Source of the DNA: Burkholderiales bacterium
GTDB taxonomy: Bacteria; Pseudomonadota; Gammaproteobacteria; Burkholderiales; Burkholderiaceae_C
Assembly (NCBI GenBank): GCA_947372465.1
Contig: CANBTT010000002.1
Location: 1-64,000, forward strand
Reading direction: 5' to 3'
Length of the DNA: 64,000 bases
The translations under genes were made by a program, and so were the position numbers. This document shows, piece after piece, positions 33,859-42,601 of the stretch. The notes below the pieces were generated by a model. The model saw nothing but the letters and a program-made list of their open reading frames with translations. It did not search any database and was not told the origin of the DNA. The stretch's first letter is position 1; every line of letters begins with the position of its first letter.

Positions 33859-34773
33859 ATGGCGAATACCGAATGGTTAGATGGAGAAAGTCACTGGATC
33901 AAAAAGAACGATATAAATTTATTCCTTTGGAATAAAAAAGCAAAATCTATTAAAAATAAAGGGGTCATATTATTTATTCATGGCTCCTCTATGGCAGCAC
34001 AGCCTACTTTTGACTTGCGTGTAGATGGCAGGCCTTACTCATCGGCCATGGATTGGTTTGCAGATAAGGGATTTGATACCTGGACTCTTGATAATGAAGG
34101 GTATGGTCGTTCTGATAAAAAACGAAATATAAACTTTGATATTCAAAATGGAATGGAGGACATTGCCTGCGCAGTTGATTACATTTTGTTGAACACAAAG
34201 TCAAGTCAAGTGCATTTGTACGGAATCTCTTCGGGGGCATTGAAGGCGGCGTTATTTGCTCAAAATTATCCAACGTCGGTATCAAAACTCATGCTTGATG
34301 CCTTTGTTTGGACTGGTGAAAATAGTCCAACTTTAGAAGTTCGGAAAAAAAAGTTAAGTGAATACAAAGAAAATTTTCGGCGTCCAATTGATGAGAACTT
34401 TATCAAGAGCATCTTTGATCGTGATCATCCAGGTACTGCAGATGGAAAAACGATCAGTGCTTTTGCCGAAGCGATATTAACATTAGATGATTCTGTGCCT
34501 ACTGGGACGTATGTTGACATGTGTTCCAAGTTGCCACTTGTTGATCCCCTAAAGATCTATTCCTCGGTTTTAATTTTAAGGGGTGAATATGATGGAATCG
34601 CATCTATGTCGGATCTTCTCAAATTCTTTGCATTATTGCCTAATATGAATAAACAATTTACTGTAATGAGGGGCATATCACACGCAAGTTTTCAACAGAA
34701 AAACTATTTAATGGTGTATGACATCATGCACTCGTTTTTAACGATGCAAGAGCCAACTTATTATGGAGATTAA
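33859..34773 (+). CDS. alpha/beta hydrolase
   Basis: Cytoplasmic alpha/beta-fold hydrolase of 304 residues. Oxyanion motif HGSSM at residue 41, nucleophile Ser124 in GISSG, acid in LRGEYDGI and His in ISHASFQ. No signal peptide. GAGG precedes the ATG by about eight bases. It overlaps or abuts the following Bug frame, so hydrolase and receptor are likely co-transcribed; substrate probably an ester or amide taken up by that system. Confidence 0.85.
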   Translation: MANTEWLDGESHWIKKNDINLFLWNKKAKSIKNKGVILFIHGSSMAAQPTFDLRVDGRPYSSAMDWFADKGFDTWTLDNEGYGRSDKKRNINFDIQNGMEDIACAVDYILLNTKSSQVHLYGISSGALKAALFAQNYPTSVSKLMLDAFVWTGENSPTLEVRKKKLSEYKENFRRPIDENFIKSIFDRDHPGTADGKTISAFAEAILTLDDSVPTGTYVDMCSKLPLVDPLKIYSSVLILRGEYDGIASMSDLLKFFALLPNMNKQFTVMRGISHASFQQKNYLMVYDIMHSFLTMQEPTYYGD

Positions 34774-34775
34774 AA

Positions 34776-35738
34776 ATTCGTACGCTACTCAATTTCTTTT
34801 TAATAGTCGTTCAGTTATTTATAGCCGATCTTTGCTTTTCACAAGTCTATCCGAGCAAACCTATTAAACTCATTGTTCCTTTTGGGCCTGGTGGCACGAC
34901 AGACTTGGTTGCGAGAACTCTAAGCCAAAAGCTTTCAATGAGCTTAGGGCAACAAGTGGTGGCTGAAAATAGAGTTGGAGCTGGCTCAACAATTGGAACA
35001 GATGTTGTTGCTAAATCAGCGCCAGACGGCTATACATTGTTAATGATTTCAACCACACATACAATCAGTCCATGGATTTACAAGAGTCTTCCCTATGATC
35101 CAATTTCAGGATTCACTGCGATTGCTAAATTGGTTGACTCACCCTATATTTTGGTTGTAAATCCTAAATTTCCTGGCCATTCGGTCAATGATTTAATTGT
35201 TTTGGCAAAAACTTCCAACAAGCCAATTAACTTTGCTTCGTCAGGAAATGGTAGTTCACAGCACTTATTGGGCGAGTTGTTCAATAGTCTTGCTGGAATT
35301 AAAATGCAACACATACCTTACAGAAGCAGTGCGGGTGCTACTACAGAGCTTGTTGGTGGAATGGTTGATGTTAGTTTTGTGGGTATTCCAAATGTTGTTG
35401 GCTTGGTTAAAACAGGCCAACTTCGAGCAATAGCAATCACTTCAAGCGAGAGAAACGCTCAACTTCCAGAGGTGCCAACAATGCAGGAGTCTGGATTGAG
35501 TAAGTTTGATGCTACTGTTTGGCTTGCTCTCGTGGGGCCTGCTGGTATGCCTAAGGATCTGGTCAATAAACTCAATCTTGAGGTGAACAAAATACTTTTG
35601 CAAGCTGAAGTTCAAAAAAACCTAATTCAAGCAGGCTTGATATCCACTCCGTCATCGCCAGAAACCATGACAATTTACCTTGCAGAGGAATATAAAAGAT
35701 GGGGTAAAGTCATTAATTCCTTGGATGTGAAACTTTAG
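34776..35738 (+). CDS. Bug-family receptor with non-canonical or frameshifted start
   Basis: From PSKPIKLIVPFGPGGTTDLVARTLSQ onward this is a full Bug receptor (ENRVGAGSTIGTDVV, PDGYTLLMI, HIPYRSSAGATTELVGG, EVPTMQESG). Its signal peptide (IRTLLNFFLIVVQLFIADLC) is encoded in frame, but no ATG, GTG or TTG lies before it. The choices are an ATT codon at 34776, seven bases after GGAG, or the ATG at 34763, which is one base out of frame across a run of five A at 34772-34776. The TTG at 34905 would delete the signal peptide and is unlikely. Coordinates here use the ATT. Confidence 0.75.
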   Translation: MRTLLNFFLIVVQLFIADLCFSQVYPSKPIKLIVPFGPGGTTDLVARTLSQKLSMSLGQQVVAENRVGAGSTIGTDVVAKSAPDGYTLLMISTTHTISPWIYKSLPYDPISGFTAIAKLVDSPYILVVNPKFPGHSVNDLIVLAKTSNKPINFASSGNGSSQHLLGELFNSLAGIKMQHIPYRSSAGATTELVGGMVDVSFVGIPNVVGLVKTGQLRAIAITSSERNAQLPEVPTMQESGLSKFDATVWLALVGPAGMPKDLVNKLNLEVNKILLQAEVQKNLIQAGLISTPSSPETMTIYLAEEYKRWGKVINSLDVKL

Positions 35739-35751
35739 AGTCGAGATTTAA

Positions 35752-35767
35752 CTAGGGTTAACCTTAG
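35752..35767. promoter_or_regulatory. Near-palindrome CTAGGGTTAACCTTAG
   Basis: Seven of eight pairs match; 48 bases before the membrane protein gene at 35815. The core AGGGTTAACCT also occurs at 48101-48111 and AGGGTTAAC (inverted) at 38712-38720. Confidence 0.4.
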
Positions 35768-35814
35768 TGACTGTCTTTTGCACGTATGTAAACTGAATAT
35801 TTTTAAATTTCCTC

Positions 35815-36303
35815 ATGTCTGATATTTTTGACGAAAACCTATTGTGGACATTTTTATTGATTGTTCACGGCTTAATGTCTGTTGCTTTGTTAGGTGCATT
35901 GACACACCAAGCATTCGCAATAAGGGGTAGTTATGAGCATAATCAAAAAAACTTTATTGATCGCTTTAAAAGTGTTGATCCATCAATCTATACAAAGTCA
36001 ATTTGTGTTTTATGGGTTTTAAGCTTTTTTTTTGGTGGATGGATTTATTCTAAATATAGAATAAATATTCGGATCCCACTTGAGCAAATGGGTTATATGA
36101 AAACCCAAGGTTTTTTTGAACTAAAAGAACATTTTTCGACCTTTGGTCTTTTTTTATTGCCAGCGTATTACTTAATTTGGAAGCAATCGGAGGGTGATTT
36201 TAATTCTGCAAGAAAATATTTAACTTACTTACTTTGTGCAATATGTTGGTTCTCTTTTTTAATTGGGCATATTGTCAATAACACAAGAGGATTTGCGCAA
36301 TGA
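35815..36303 (+). CDS. conserved four-helix membrane protein, unknown
   Basis: A 162-residue protein with four predicted membrane segments. Four histidines (18, 31, 106, 152) lie in or at the edges of the helices, e.g. LLIVHGLMSVALLGALTHQ and IGHIVNNTRG, which would suit b-type haem ligation but is not proof. I do not recognise a named family. It is the first gene of a five-gene set (two membrane proteins, a secreted beta-sandwich protein, an amidohydrolase, then a haem protein) and overlaps the next gene by four bases. Confidence 0.75.
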   Translation: MSDIFDENLLWTFLLIVHGLMSVALLGALTHQAFAIRGSYEHNQKNFIDRFKSVDPSIYTKSICVLWVLSFFFGGWIYSKYRINIRIPLEQMGYMKTQGFFELKEHFSTFGLFLLPAYYLIWKQSEGDFNSARKYLTYLLCAICWFSFLIGHIVNNTRGFAQ

Positions 36304-36668
36304 ACAGTCAAGGTCAATTTGAAAAAAAAGATCATAAAAAGTTTAAATTTGTGATCTTTTTTGGAATATTTGGTCCATTGATCTATTTTTTAGCGGATCT
36401 TTATAAGTTTCCTTTAATTACCTATTTCCCAGCAACAGGTGAATTTTTTTTAGGTTGGCGATCTTTTAGCGAGGAATCTGGTCCAGCAATGTATTGGTAT
36501 GGATGGATATTGGCGTCTGCCATCCTGAGTTCTATCTTTAGTATTTTCTTTACTTATTGGGTTTCTCTTCGAACTAAATATTTGGTTTTTCTCTCAAATC
36601 TCATTTGGATTTCAATTTTTTGCATATTGCCATTTTTGATTCATTCGCTAAAGTTTTACTGGAAGTAA
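36300..36668 (+). CDS. three-helix membrane protein, unknown
   Basis: A 122-residue protein with a basic N-terminus (EKKDHKKFK) and three hydrophobic segments (FVIFFGIFGPLIYFLADLY, YWYGWILASAILSSIF, LIWISIFCILPFLIHSL). No family recognised. It is translationally coupled to the gene before it (ATGA at 36300) and the two probably form one membrane complex. Confidence 0.7.
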   Translation: MNSQGQFEKKDHKKFKFVIFFGIFGPLIYFLADLYKFPLITYFPATGEFFLGWRSFSEESGPAMYWYGWILASAILSSIFSIFFTYWVSLRTKYLVFLSNLIWISIFCILPFLIHSLKFYWK

Positions 36669-36674
36669 CCATCA

Positions 36675-37052
36675 ATGATTAAAAAATTATTTGGAATACA
36701 AGTTTATTTAATTTTGCTTTTGTCTGTTAATTCTGTATATGCTGGAGGAGGGGAGTACGAATTTGCAGATGACACAGGCCAATCTGGACCAGCTTATTTT
36801 GGATTTATTCGTGAGGATAAAGGTTCAAATATTCCAAACGCAAAGGTAATATTGAGGGCGAAAAATGGTCAAAAAATTGAATTGAAGTCAAATGTTTTAG
36901 GCGTTTACAGAAGTCATTTTAGTAAAGATATAAAGCCCGCAGATGTGGAGCTGTTGTGTGAAAAAGCAGGATATAAACAAATACGAATAATCAACAGAGC
37001 TGCTTCTGTTGGTCGGTATATAGAGAGTGATTGTGTAATGCAAAAAAATTAG
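36675..37052 (+). CDS. secreted carboxypeptidase-regulatory-like (beta-sandwich) protein
   Basis: A 125-residue exported protein with signal peptide (IQVYLILLLSVNSVYA). The mature part reads GYFGF-like strands, AYFGFIREDKGSNIPNAKVILRAKNGQ and LGVYRSHF, resembling a CarboxypepD_reg beta-sandwich. Two cysteines remain in the mature protein. It may be a periplasmic partner of the membrane proteins just upstream and of the large haem protein at 38829, which carries the same kind of domain. Confidence 0.65.
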   Translation: MIKKLFGIQVYLILLLSVNSVYAGGGEYEFADDTGQSGPAYFGFIREDKGSNIPNAKVILRAKNGQKIELKSNVLGVYRSHFSKDIKPADVELLCEKAGYKQIRIINRAASVGRYIESDCVMQKN

Positions 37053-37059
37053 ATTCAAG

Positions 37060-38703
37060 ATGAAAAATTATTTTTCATTTTTGATATTAAGTTGCATTTT
37101 ATTTTTAAAAATATCCTACGCAAACCAAATTTATTTCAACGCTAAAGTATATACAGGTGATCAACAATTCGCTCAAGCTTTCGTCGTGTCTGGCGGTCGC
37201 TTTGTATATGTAGGATCGAATGCAGGTGCCCTGGCTTATAAGAATTCAGAATCGGTGCTCAGTGATCTAAAGTTTAAGACTGTCATTCCTGGCTTGATTG
37301 ATTCCCATATTCATGCCATTAGGGCCGGTTTAACATACAAGCATGAAATTAGTCTTTTTGGTACAAAGTCTATCAGTGAAGCTTTAGAGAGAATTAACAT
37401 TGAATCAAAAAATCTTTTACCTAATCAATGGATCGTTATTGCTGGCGGTTGGAGTGAGTTACAGTTCAAAGAAAAAAGACGATTCACATTACTTGAGTTG
37501 CAGTCTGTTTCTAATGGACACCCCTTTTATGTTCAGCTGAATTACTCGAGTGTTCTTTTATCGAATGATGGTTTAAATAAGTTATCCTTGAAAAAGAACA
37601 CAGACTTGTTGTCTAGTCTTCAAATTGAATTATTACCTAACGGTGCGCAAAGTGGATGGTATATGGGTAGCAGTCGAACAATATCTCGACTCTACGATAT
37701 GCTTCCAAAACCTTCGTTTTCTGAGCAAAAAAGATCTAGCAGTTTATTTTTTAATGAATTAATTAAGAATGGTTTGACTGGAGTTATTGATCCTGGTGGC
37801 TATAACTTATCGCTTGATTCTTATAGTTCTATTATCCAATTGAACGACGAAAAAAAGCTTAAATTACGTGTTAGGTATCATATTTGTGCACCTAGATATG
37901 GTACTGAATTAGAAGATTTTTCAAGTATTATTTTTAAATCTAAACTTGTAATTAACACTAGTAAATTAAAGTTTAATGGGATTGGTGAAAATGTCACTTG
38001 GTCAATGTACAACAATGATGATCCTTCAGATAAACAAAAAGAATATTTATTGAATTTGTTGTTGTGGGCCGGTTCAAATAACTTACCTGTTACCCTGCAT
38101 TGGAACAATGACCTTTCAGTCAAACACCTTCTAGAGGTTCTTGAACGTGTAGATTCACAACATTCCGTGCGATCTCTTCGATGGAGCATTGCCCATCTAA
38201 TGGACGCCTCATCTGAGTCATTAAACACGATGAGTCGTCTTGGCATTGGCTGGTTGGTTCAAAATTCATTTTATTTCAATGGTGATCGATATATACGACA
38301 AAATGGAATGGACAAAGCTCAATCTGTTCCCCGAATCCAACTCGCTTTAAAAAATGGTGTTTCGATTGGTGCTGGGACCGATGCTCATCGTGTCATGTCA
38401 TATTCACCCTTTATCTCTCTGCAATGGTTACTTGATGGTAAAACCATTGAGGGTGTTCAACTTGGGGACGCAGCTCAGCGGCCTGATCGTTTTGAGGCTC
38501 TTGATTTGTACACAAAGGGAAGTGCATGGTTTTCATTTGAAGAGCATGAAAGAGGTCAAATAAAAGTTGGTTTTTTAGCCGATGCAGTTGTTTTAGATCG
38601 TGACTACTTTACATTACCCCTTGATCAAATTGGTTCAATCAAACCTCTTGCGACAATCATTGATGGGGTTCTTGCTTTTAAAAATAATCTTTTTTTAATG
38701 TGA
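37060..38703 (+). CDS. YtcJ-like amidohydrolase family protein, exported
   Basis: Metal-dependent hydrolase of 547 residues of the amidohydrolase-3 group. Metal ligands: HIH at residues 83-85 (GLIDSHIHAIRAG), a late GTDAHRV aspartate, and histidines in VTLHWN and SIAHLM. A signal peptide (YFSFLILSCILFLKISYA) precedes the domain, so it works outside the cytoplasm, unlike most YtcJ relatives. Seven bases separate it from the secreted protein gene. Substrate unknown; N-substituted amides are typical for the group. Confidence 0.85.
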   Translation: MKNYFSFLILSCILFLKISYANQIYFNAKVYTGDQQFAQAFVVSGGRFVYVGSNAGALAYKNSESVLSDLKFKTVIPGLIDSHIHAIRAGLTYKHEISLFGTKSISEALERINIESKNLLPNQWIVIAGGWSELQFKEKRRFTLLELQSVSNGHPFYVQLNYSSVLLSNDGLNKLSLKKNTDLLSSLQIELLPNGAQSGWYMGSSRTISRLYDMLPKPSFSEQKRSSSLFFNELIKNGLTGVIDPGGYNLSLDSYSSIIQLNDEKKLKLRVRYHICAPRYGTELEDFSSIIFKSKLVINTSKLKFNGIGENVTWSMYNNDDPSDKQKEYLLNLLLWAGSNNLPVTLHWNNDLSVKHLLEVLERVDSQHSVRSLRWSIAHLMDASSESLNTMSRLGIGWLVQNSFYFNGDRYIRQNGMDKAQSVPRIQLALKNGVSIGAGTDAHRVMSYSPFISLQWLLDGKTIEGVQLGDAAQRPDRFEALDLYTKGSAWFSFEEHERGQIKVGFLADAVVLDRDYFTLPLDQIGSIKPLATIIDGVLAFKNNLFLM

Positions 38704-38711
38704 TCCCTCTC

Positions 38712-38720
38712 GTTAACCCT
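38712..38720. promoter_or_regulatory. GTTAACCCT element (inverted AGGGTTAAC)
   Basis: Third copy of the motif seen at 35754 and 48101, 109 bases before the haem protein gene at 38829. Confidence 0.3.
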
Positions 38721-38828
38721 TATCTCGCGGATTTTCACTATTTCTTTTTTATTTTTTAGTGATACTCTGTTAGAAATATCTAGATTTCTCTGTAAAGAAA
38801 CTCAAATAATGATCACTAGGAGACAATT

Positions 38829-40997
38829 TTGAAGTTAAAAAAAATCGTCATGGGCTCGATTGGCTTGAGCTTGCTGGCAACGACTGGTATTTCAATTTCA
38901 GCAACTTGGAACAAGATTGGTGCACATGAAATCGCTGGAACTGTAAAAGGTGTTAAGGGGCCTGAGGCTGGTGTCTGGGTCATTGCAGAGACGACCGATC
39001 TACCTACTAAATTTGCAAAGGTTGTTGTGACAGACGATCAAGGTCGATTTGTGATTCCTCAACTTCCGAGTGCTAATTATCAAGTTTGGGTCAGAGGATA
39101 TGGTCTTATTGATTCATCAAAAGTTGACGCTAAAACGGGTCAAGTTCTAAGTCTCCAAGCTGTTGAAGCACCAACGCCTCAGGCTGAAGCGAAATATTTT
39201 CCTGGTGTTTATTGGTACTCAATGATTGATTTGCCAAAGGCGAGTGAGTTTCCGGGTACAGGAGATAAAGGCAATGGGATTCCAACTTTCATGAAATCTC
39301 AGTCATACTGGGTTGACACCATGAAAAATTCTTGTCAATCCTGTCATGCATTGGGATCCAAGGGAATTCGTGAGGTGCCTGAGTATTTTAAAGCTAAGCA
39401 TCCTGGCGATTCGTTTTTGGCCTGGGCTGAGAGAACCCAAGCAGGTCAAGCGATGGGAAATATGGCTTTGGCCTTGGGTCGAATGGGGCCAGACCGTGGT
39501 TTGGAAATGTACGCGGATTGGACCGATAGAATTGCGAAAGGTGAGGTCCCGTTTGCTAAGCCAACTAGACCACAGGGTCTTGAGCGCAATGCTGTTTATA
39601 CCATGTGGGATTGGTCAAATCCGAAGGCTTACTTGCATGATGCTATCTCGACCGATAAGCGAAAGCCTACACTCAATGCCAATGGTTTGATTTATGGAGC
39701 CACTGAAGAAAGTACAGATATGGTTCCAACTCTGGACCCCGTACGCAATATAGCTTCTTCCATCAAAATGCCTTTTGCTGATCCAAAGACGCCATCTTCA
39801 TTGACTTTGCCAAGATCAACCTCTGCTTACTGGGGTGATGAACCCATTTGGGATGGTCACAATAGTATTCATAATCTGATCTGGGATGACAAAGGGAAAA
39901 TTTGGTTTGCGGCCAGAAATAGATCTGAAGGAAATCCTGAGTTTTGCAAGCAGGGCTCGGATCATCCTTCGGCCAAAGTTGTGCCACTCAATACCTCTGC
40001 TCGTCAACTTTCAGTCTATGATCCAAAGACCAAGGAGTGGAATCTTATCAACACTTGCTTCACCACGCATCATTTATATTTTGCTCGTGACAAGGACAAT
40101 ACATTGTGGACAAGTGCGGGGGGAGCAGCGACTGGTGTAGTTGGGTGGCTCAATACGAAACTCTTTTTAGAGACAAAGGATGACAAAAAGTCGCAGGGCT
40201 GGACGCCACTTATCATTGATACCAATGGAAATGGTAAGCGCGATGAGTTTGTTGAGGTGAATAAGCCATTAGATCCGACCAAAGATAAAAGGGTGATAGC
40301 TGGTTTCTATGGCGTTCAGCCTAGTCCACTGGATGGTTCCATTTGGGGTCAATCGATGGATGTGGGATTTTCCAGAATTGAACAACCCAGTTATTTGATT
40401 CGATTGGTTCCAGGTTCAGATCCTACCAATACTGCACTTGCGGAAATTTTCCAACCACCCAAAGGAACCTTTGGTGCTCGTGGGATCGACATAGACTCTA
40501 AAGGAGTTGTTTGGACAGCACTTTCAAGTGGTCATATGGCCAGTTTTGATCGAAATAAGTGCAAAGGACCTCTTAATGGACCAACGACAGTTGAAGGCAA
40601 ACATTGTGAAGAAGGTTGGACACTGTATCAATTTCCTGGGCCACAATTTAAAAATGCCGAAGCACCTGGAAGTGCTGATGTTGCTTACTATATTTGGGTA
40701 GATTTATACAATACTTTAGGACTTGGAAAGGATGTACCAATCGCGTCATCAAGTGGTGGCGAGGCATTAATGGGATTGGTTAATGGAAAAATGGTTAACT
40801 TGCGTGTTCCTTACCCATTGGGCTTTTTTACAAAAAACGTTGATGGGCGAATTGATAATCCCGCTACGGGTTGGAAAGGTCGAGGTCTTTGGACCACTTC
40901 TGGAACTAGAACCAATTTCCACAGTGATGATGGCAACAAAGAAACTAAACCTAAGGTGTTTAAGGTACAGATTAGACCTAACCCATTGGCTTTTTAA
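38829..40997 (+). CDS. exported carboxypeptidase-regulatory-like protein with one c-type haem motif
   Basis: A 722-residue protein of a recurrent but uncharacterised family. Order: signal peptide (IVMGSIGLSLLATTGISISA), CarboxypepD_reg-like sandwich at about 35-110, a single CQSCH haem-binding site (Cys169, Cys172, His173), then a beta-propeller-like C-terminal half with repeated strands such as NLIWDDKGKIWFAAR, DNTLWTSAGG and GIDIDSKGVVWTALS, resembling streptogramin-lyase propellers. Start is TTG at 38829 with AGGAGA five bases upstream; the next ATG would cut the basic part of the signal. Likely periplasmic and redox-linked; the partner may be the membrane proteins at 35815-36668. Confidence 0.82.
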   Translation: MKLKKIVMGSIGLSLLATTGISISATWNKIGAHEIAGTVKGVKGPEAGVWVIAETTDLPTKFAKVVVTDDQGRFVIPQLPSANYQVWVRGYGLIDSSKVDAKTGQVLSLQAVEAPTPQAEAKYFPGVYWYSMIDLPKASEFPGTGDKGNGIPTFMKSQSYWVDTMKNSCQSCHALGSKGIREVPEYFKAKHPGDSFLAWAERTQAGQAMGNMALALGRMGPDRGLEMYADWTDRIAKGEVPFAKPTRPQGLERNAVYTMWDWSNPKAYLHDAISTDKRKPTLNANGLIYGATEESTDMVPTLDPVRNIASSIKMPFADPKTPSSLTLPRSTSAYWGDEPIWDGHNSIHNLIWDDKGKIWFAARNRSEGNPEFCKQGSDHPSAKVVPLNTSARQLSVYDPKTKEWNLINTCFTTHHLYFARDKDNTLWTSAGGAATGVVGWLNTKLFLETKDDKKSQGWTPLIIDTNGNGKRDEFVEVNKPLDPTKDKRVIAGFYGVQPSPLDGSIWGQSMDVGFSRIEQPSYLIRLVPGSDPTNTALAEIFQPPKGTFGARGIDIDSKGVVWTALSSGHMASFDRNKCKGPLNGPTTVEGKHCEEGWTLYQFPGPQFKNAEAPGSADVAYYIWVDLYNTLGLGKDVPIASSSGGEALMGLVNGKMVNLRVPYPLGFFTKNVDGRIDNPATGWKGRGLWTTSGTRTNFHSDDGNKETKPKVFKVQIRPNPLAF

Positions 40998-41007
40998 TGT
41001 TTAAAGT

Positions 41008-41039
41008 TAAAGCAAGAGAGCAGCGCCTCTCTTGCTTTA
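41008..41039. terminator. Hairpin after the haem protein gene
   Basis: Perfect 13-bp stem, TAAAGCAAGAGAG with CTCTCTTGCTTTA, loop CAGCGC, starting 11 bases after the stop at 40997. It is followed by CATAATT rather than a T run, so it may need the AT-rich flank or serve as an RNA end stabiliser. Confidence 0.65.
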
Positions 41040-41051
41040 CATAATTAACAA

Positions 41052-42047
41052 GTGTTTATTAAATCACTCTATTTAAAAATGATTGGCCTTTGTAAGTCAA
41101 TCCTTTTTTTGTATGTGTCTTTTTCTCTTAGCTGCGTAATTGCACAAGAGTTTCCATCCAAACAATTAAAAATTATTGTTCCTTCTGCTTCTGGGGGTGG
41201 GACGGATATTTTGGCAAGATCAATTGCTCAGAAATTAGGTGCAGCTTTAAAGCAATCGACCATTGTTGAAAACAAAACAGGTGGTGGGTCGATCGTTGGC
41301 TCTGAATTTGTTGCGCGTTCACTAGCGGATGGACACACCATTTTGATGGGGTCCATTGCAAATATGGTGATGAATAAAATTCTCATACAAAAATTGCCTT
41401 ACGATCCAGAAAAGGATTTTGTATCCGTTGGATACATTTCAGCATACCCATTTGTTTTGATGGCGCGAGCTGATTTGCCCATCAGTAATTTTCAAGAATT
41501 TGTTGATTACGTTAAAAGTAGACAAGATAAATTAACATTTGGCTCTGCTGGTATTGGAACACTTCAGCATGTTTGGTTTTCAGTTTTACTAAATAATTTG
41601 GGATTACAAGTCCTGCATATCCCGTTTAAGGGTGCTTCGCCTGCACATCAAGAAATGATTGGTGGTCGTATTGACTTCATGTTTGACAACCTATCTGCCG
41701 CTAAGCAATATGTATTGGATCGAAGACTAAAGGGACTTGCCATTTCGTCTTTGGAAAGAGCCAAAATGCTCCCAAATATCCCAACCATCAATGAAACCGG
41801 CATTGTGAAATTTAATGGCGAAAGTTGGTTTGGTTTATTTATACCCGTCAATACGCCCGGCAGCACCGTTAATAAACTTCGTCAAGTCATGACGGACATC
41901 AATAAAGACGCTGACTTTGTTTCCAAAATAGAGCGTGATGGAGGACATATGTTGAATTTTGCCGCAGATGTACAGAATTCTTTTCTTCGTGAAGAAATTT
42001 TAAAATGGTCAGATGCAATAAAAAAAGCTCAGATAAGTACAGAATGA
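41052..42047 (+). CDS. Bug-family tripartite tricarboxylate transporter receptor
   Basis: Periplasmic receptor, 331 residues, signal peptide ending near SCVIAQEF. Motifs: PSASGGGTDILARSIAQKL, VENKTGGGSIVGSEFV, ADGHTILMGS, HIPFKGASPAHQEMIGG, NIPTINETG. It is a close paralogue of the partial Bug at 63068 (shared SAGIGTLQHVW, MVMNK, GESWF). Start GTG at 41052 is uncertain; ATG at 41079 keeps most of the signal peptide. Confidence 0.93.
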   Translation: MFIKSLYLKMIGLCKSILFLYVSFSLSCVIAQEFPSKQLKIIVPSASGGGTDILARSIAQKLGAALKQSTIVENKTGGGSIVGSEFVARSLADGHTILMGSIANMVMNKILIQKLPYDPEKDFVSVGYISAYPFVLMARADLPISNFQEFVDYVKSRQDKLTFGSAGIGTLQHVWFSVLLNNLGLQVLHIPFKGASPAHQEMIGGRIDFMFDNLSAAKQYVLDRRLKGLAISSLERAKMLPNIPTINETGIVKFNGESWFGLFIPVNTPGSTVNKLRQVMTDINKDADFVSKIERDGGHMLNFAADVQNSFLREEILKWSDAIKKAQISTE

Positions 42048-42101
42048 TAGATAGTATTTATTTTTTCAATTCACGATTTTTAAACTTAATTAGGTAAAAA
42101 A

Positions 42102-42557
42102 ATGACACCTCATATTGATAATGATCGATTGATATTTCCTAAATTAGGTTATTTGTATAATTTTTTTAATCCCTATGTTTGGCCATTTTTAAGAATTCTT
42201 TTGGGCCTATGGCTGATACCACATGGATATCCCAAGTTGTTTATGGATGATGCGATACCGGCATCAAAAAACTTTGTAAATTTTGGTTGGGACTATCCAA
42301 TCATCTGGGCCTACTTTATTGGTTGTGTCGAGTTTTTTGGTGGTATTTTTTTAGTATTAGGGCTTGGGACGCGTCTTGTTTCACTCATGATTGCAATTCA
42401 AATGTTTGTTATTTCATTTGCTGTCCTATACCCCACCTGGGGTTGGGGTAAAAAAGGGATGGAATATGCACTACTTTGGGGAATCCTATGTTTGATTTTG
42501 GTGATCAAGGGAGGTGGAAAATATTCCGTCGACCGCTTGTTACCAAAAGAGATATGA
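42102..42557 (+). CDS. DoxX family membrane protein
   Basis: A 151-residue four-helix membrane protein. The DoxX marks are LRILLGLWLIPHGYPKLF near residue 31, IWAYFIGCVEFFGGIFLVLGLGTRLVSLMIAIQMF and the last helix MEYALLWGILCLILVIKGGGKYSVDR. DoxX proteins have been tied to redox and thiosulfate metabolism; here it lies between two Bug genes, and its task is unclear. Confidence 0.9.
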   Translation: MTPHIDNDRLIFPKLGYLYNFFNPYVWPFLRILLGLWLIPHGYPKLFMDDAIPASKNFVNFGWDYPIIWAYFIGCVEFFGGIFLVLGLGTRLVSLMIAIQMFVISFAVLYPTWGWGKKGMEYALLWGILCLILVIKGGGKYSVDRLLPKEI

Positions 42558-42601
42558 TGAACGGATATCAAAAACCGTTCACACATTTAAAGCATTAAGC
42601 C

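Noticed and set aside
34905-34907. TTG as start of the Bug gene at 34776-35738
   Set aside because: It would remove the signal peptide and the ligand loop, leaving a non-exportable receptor.
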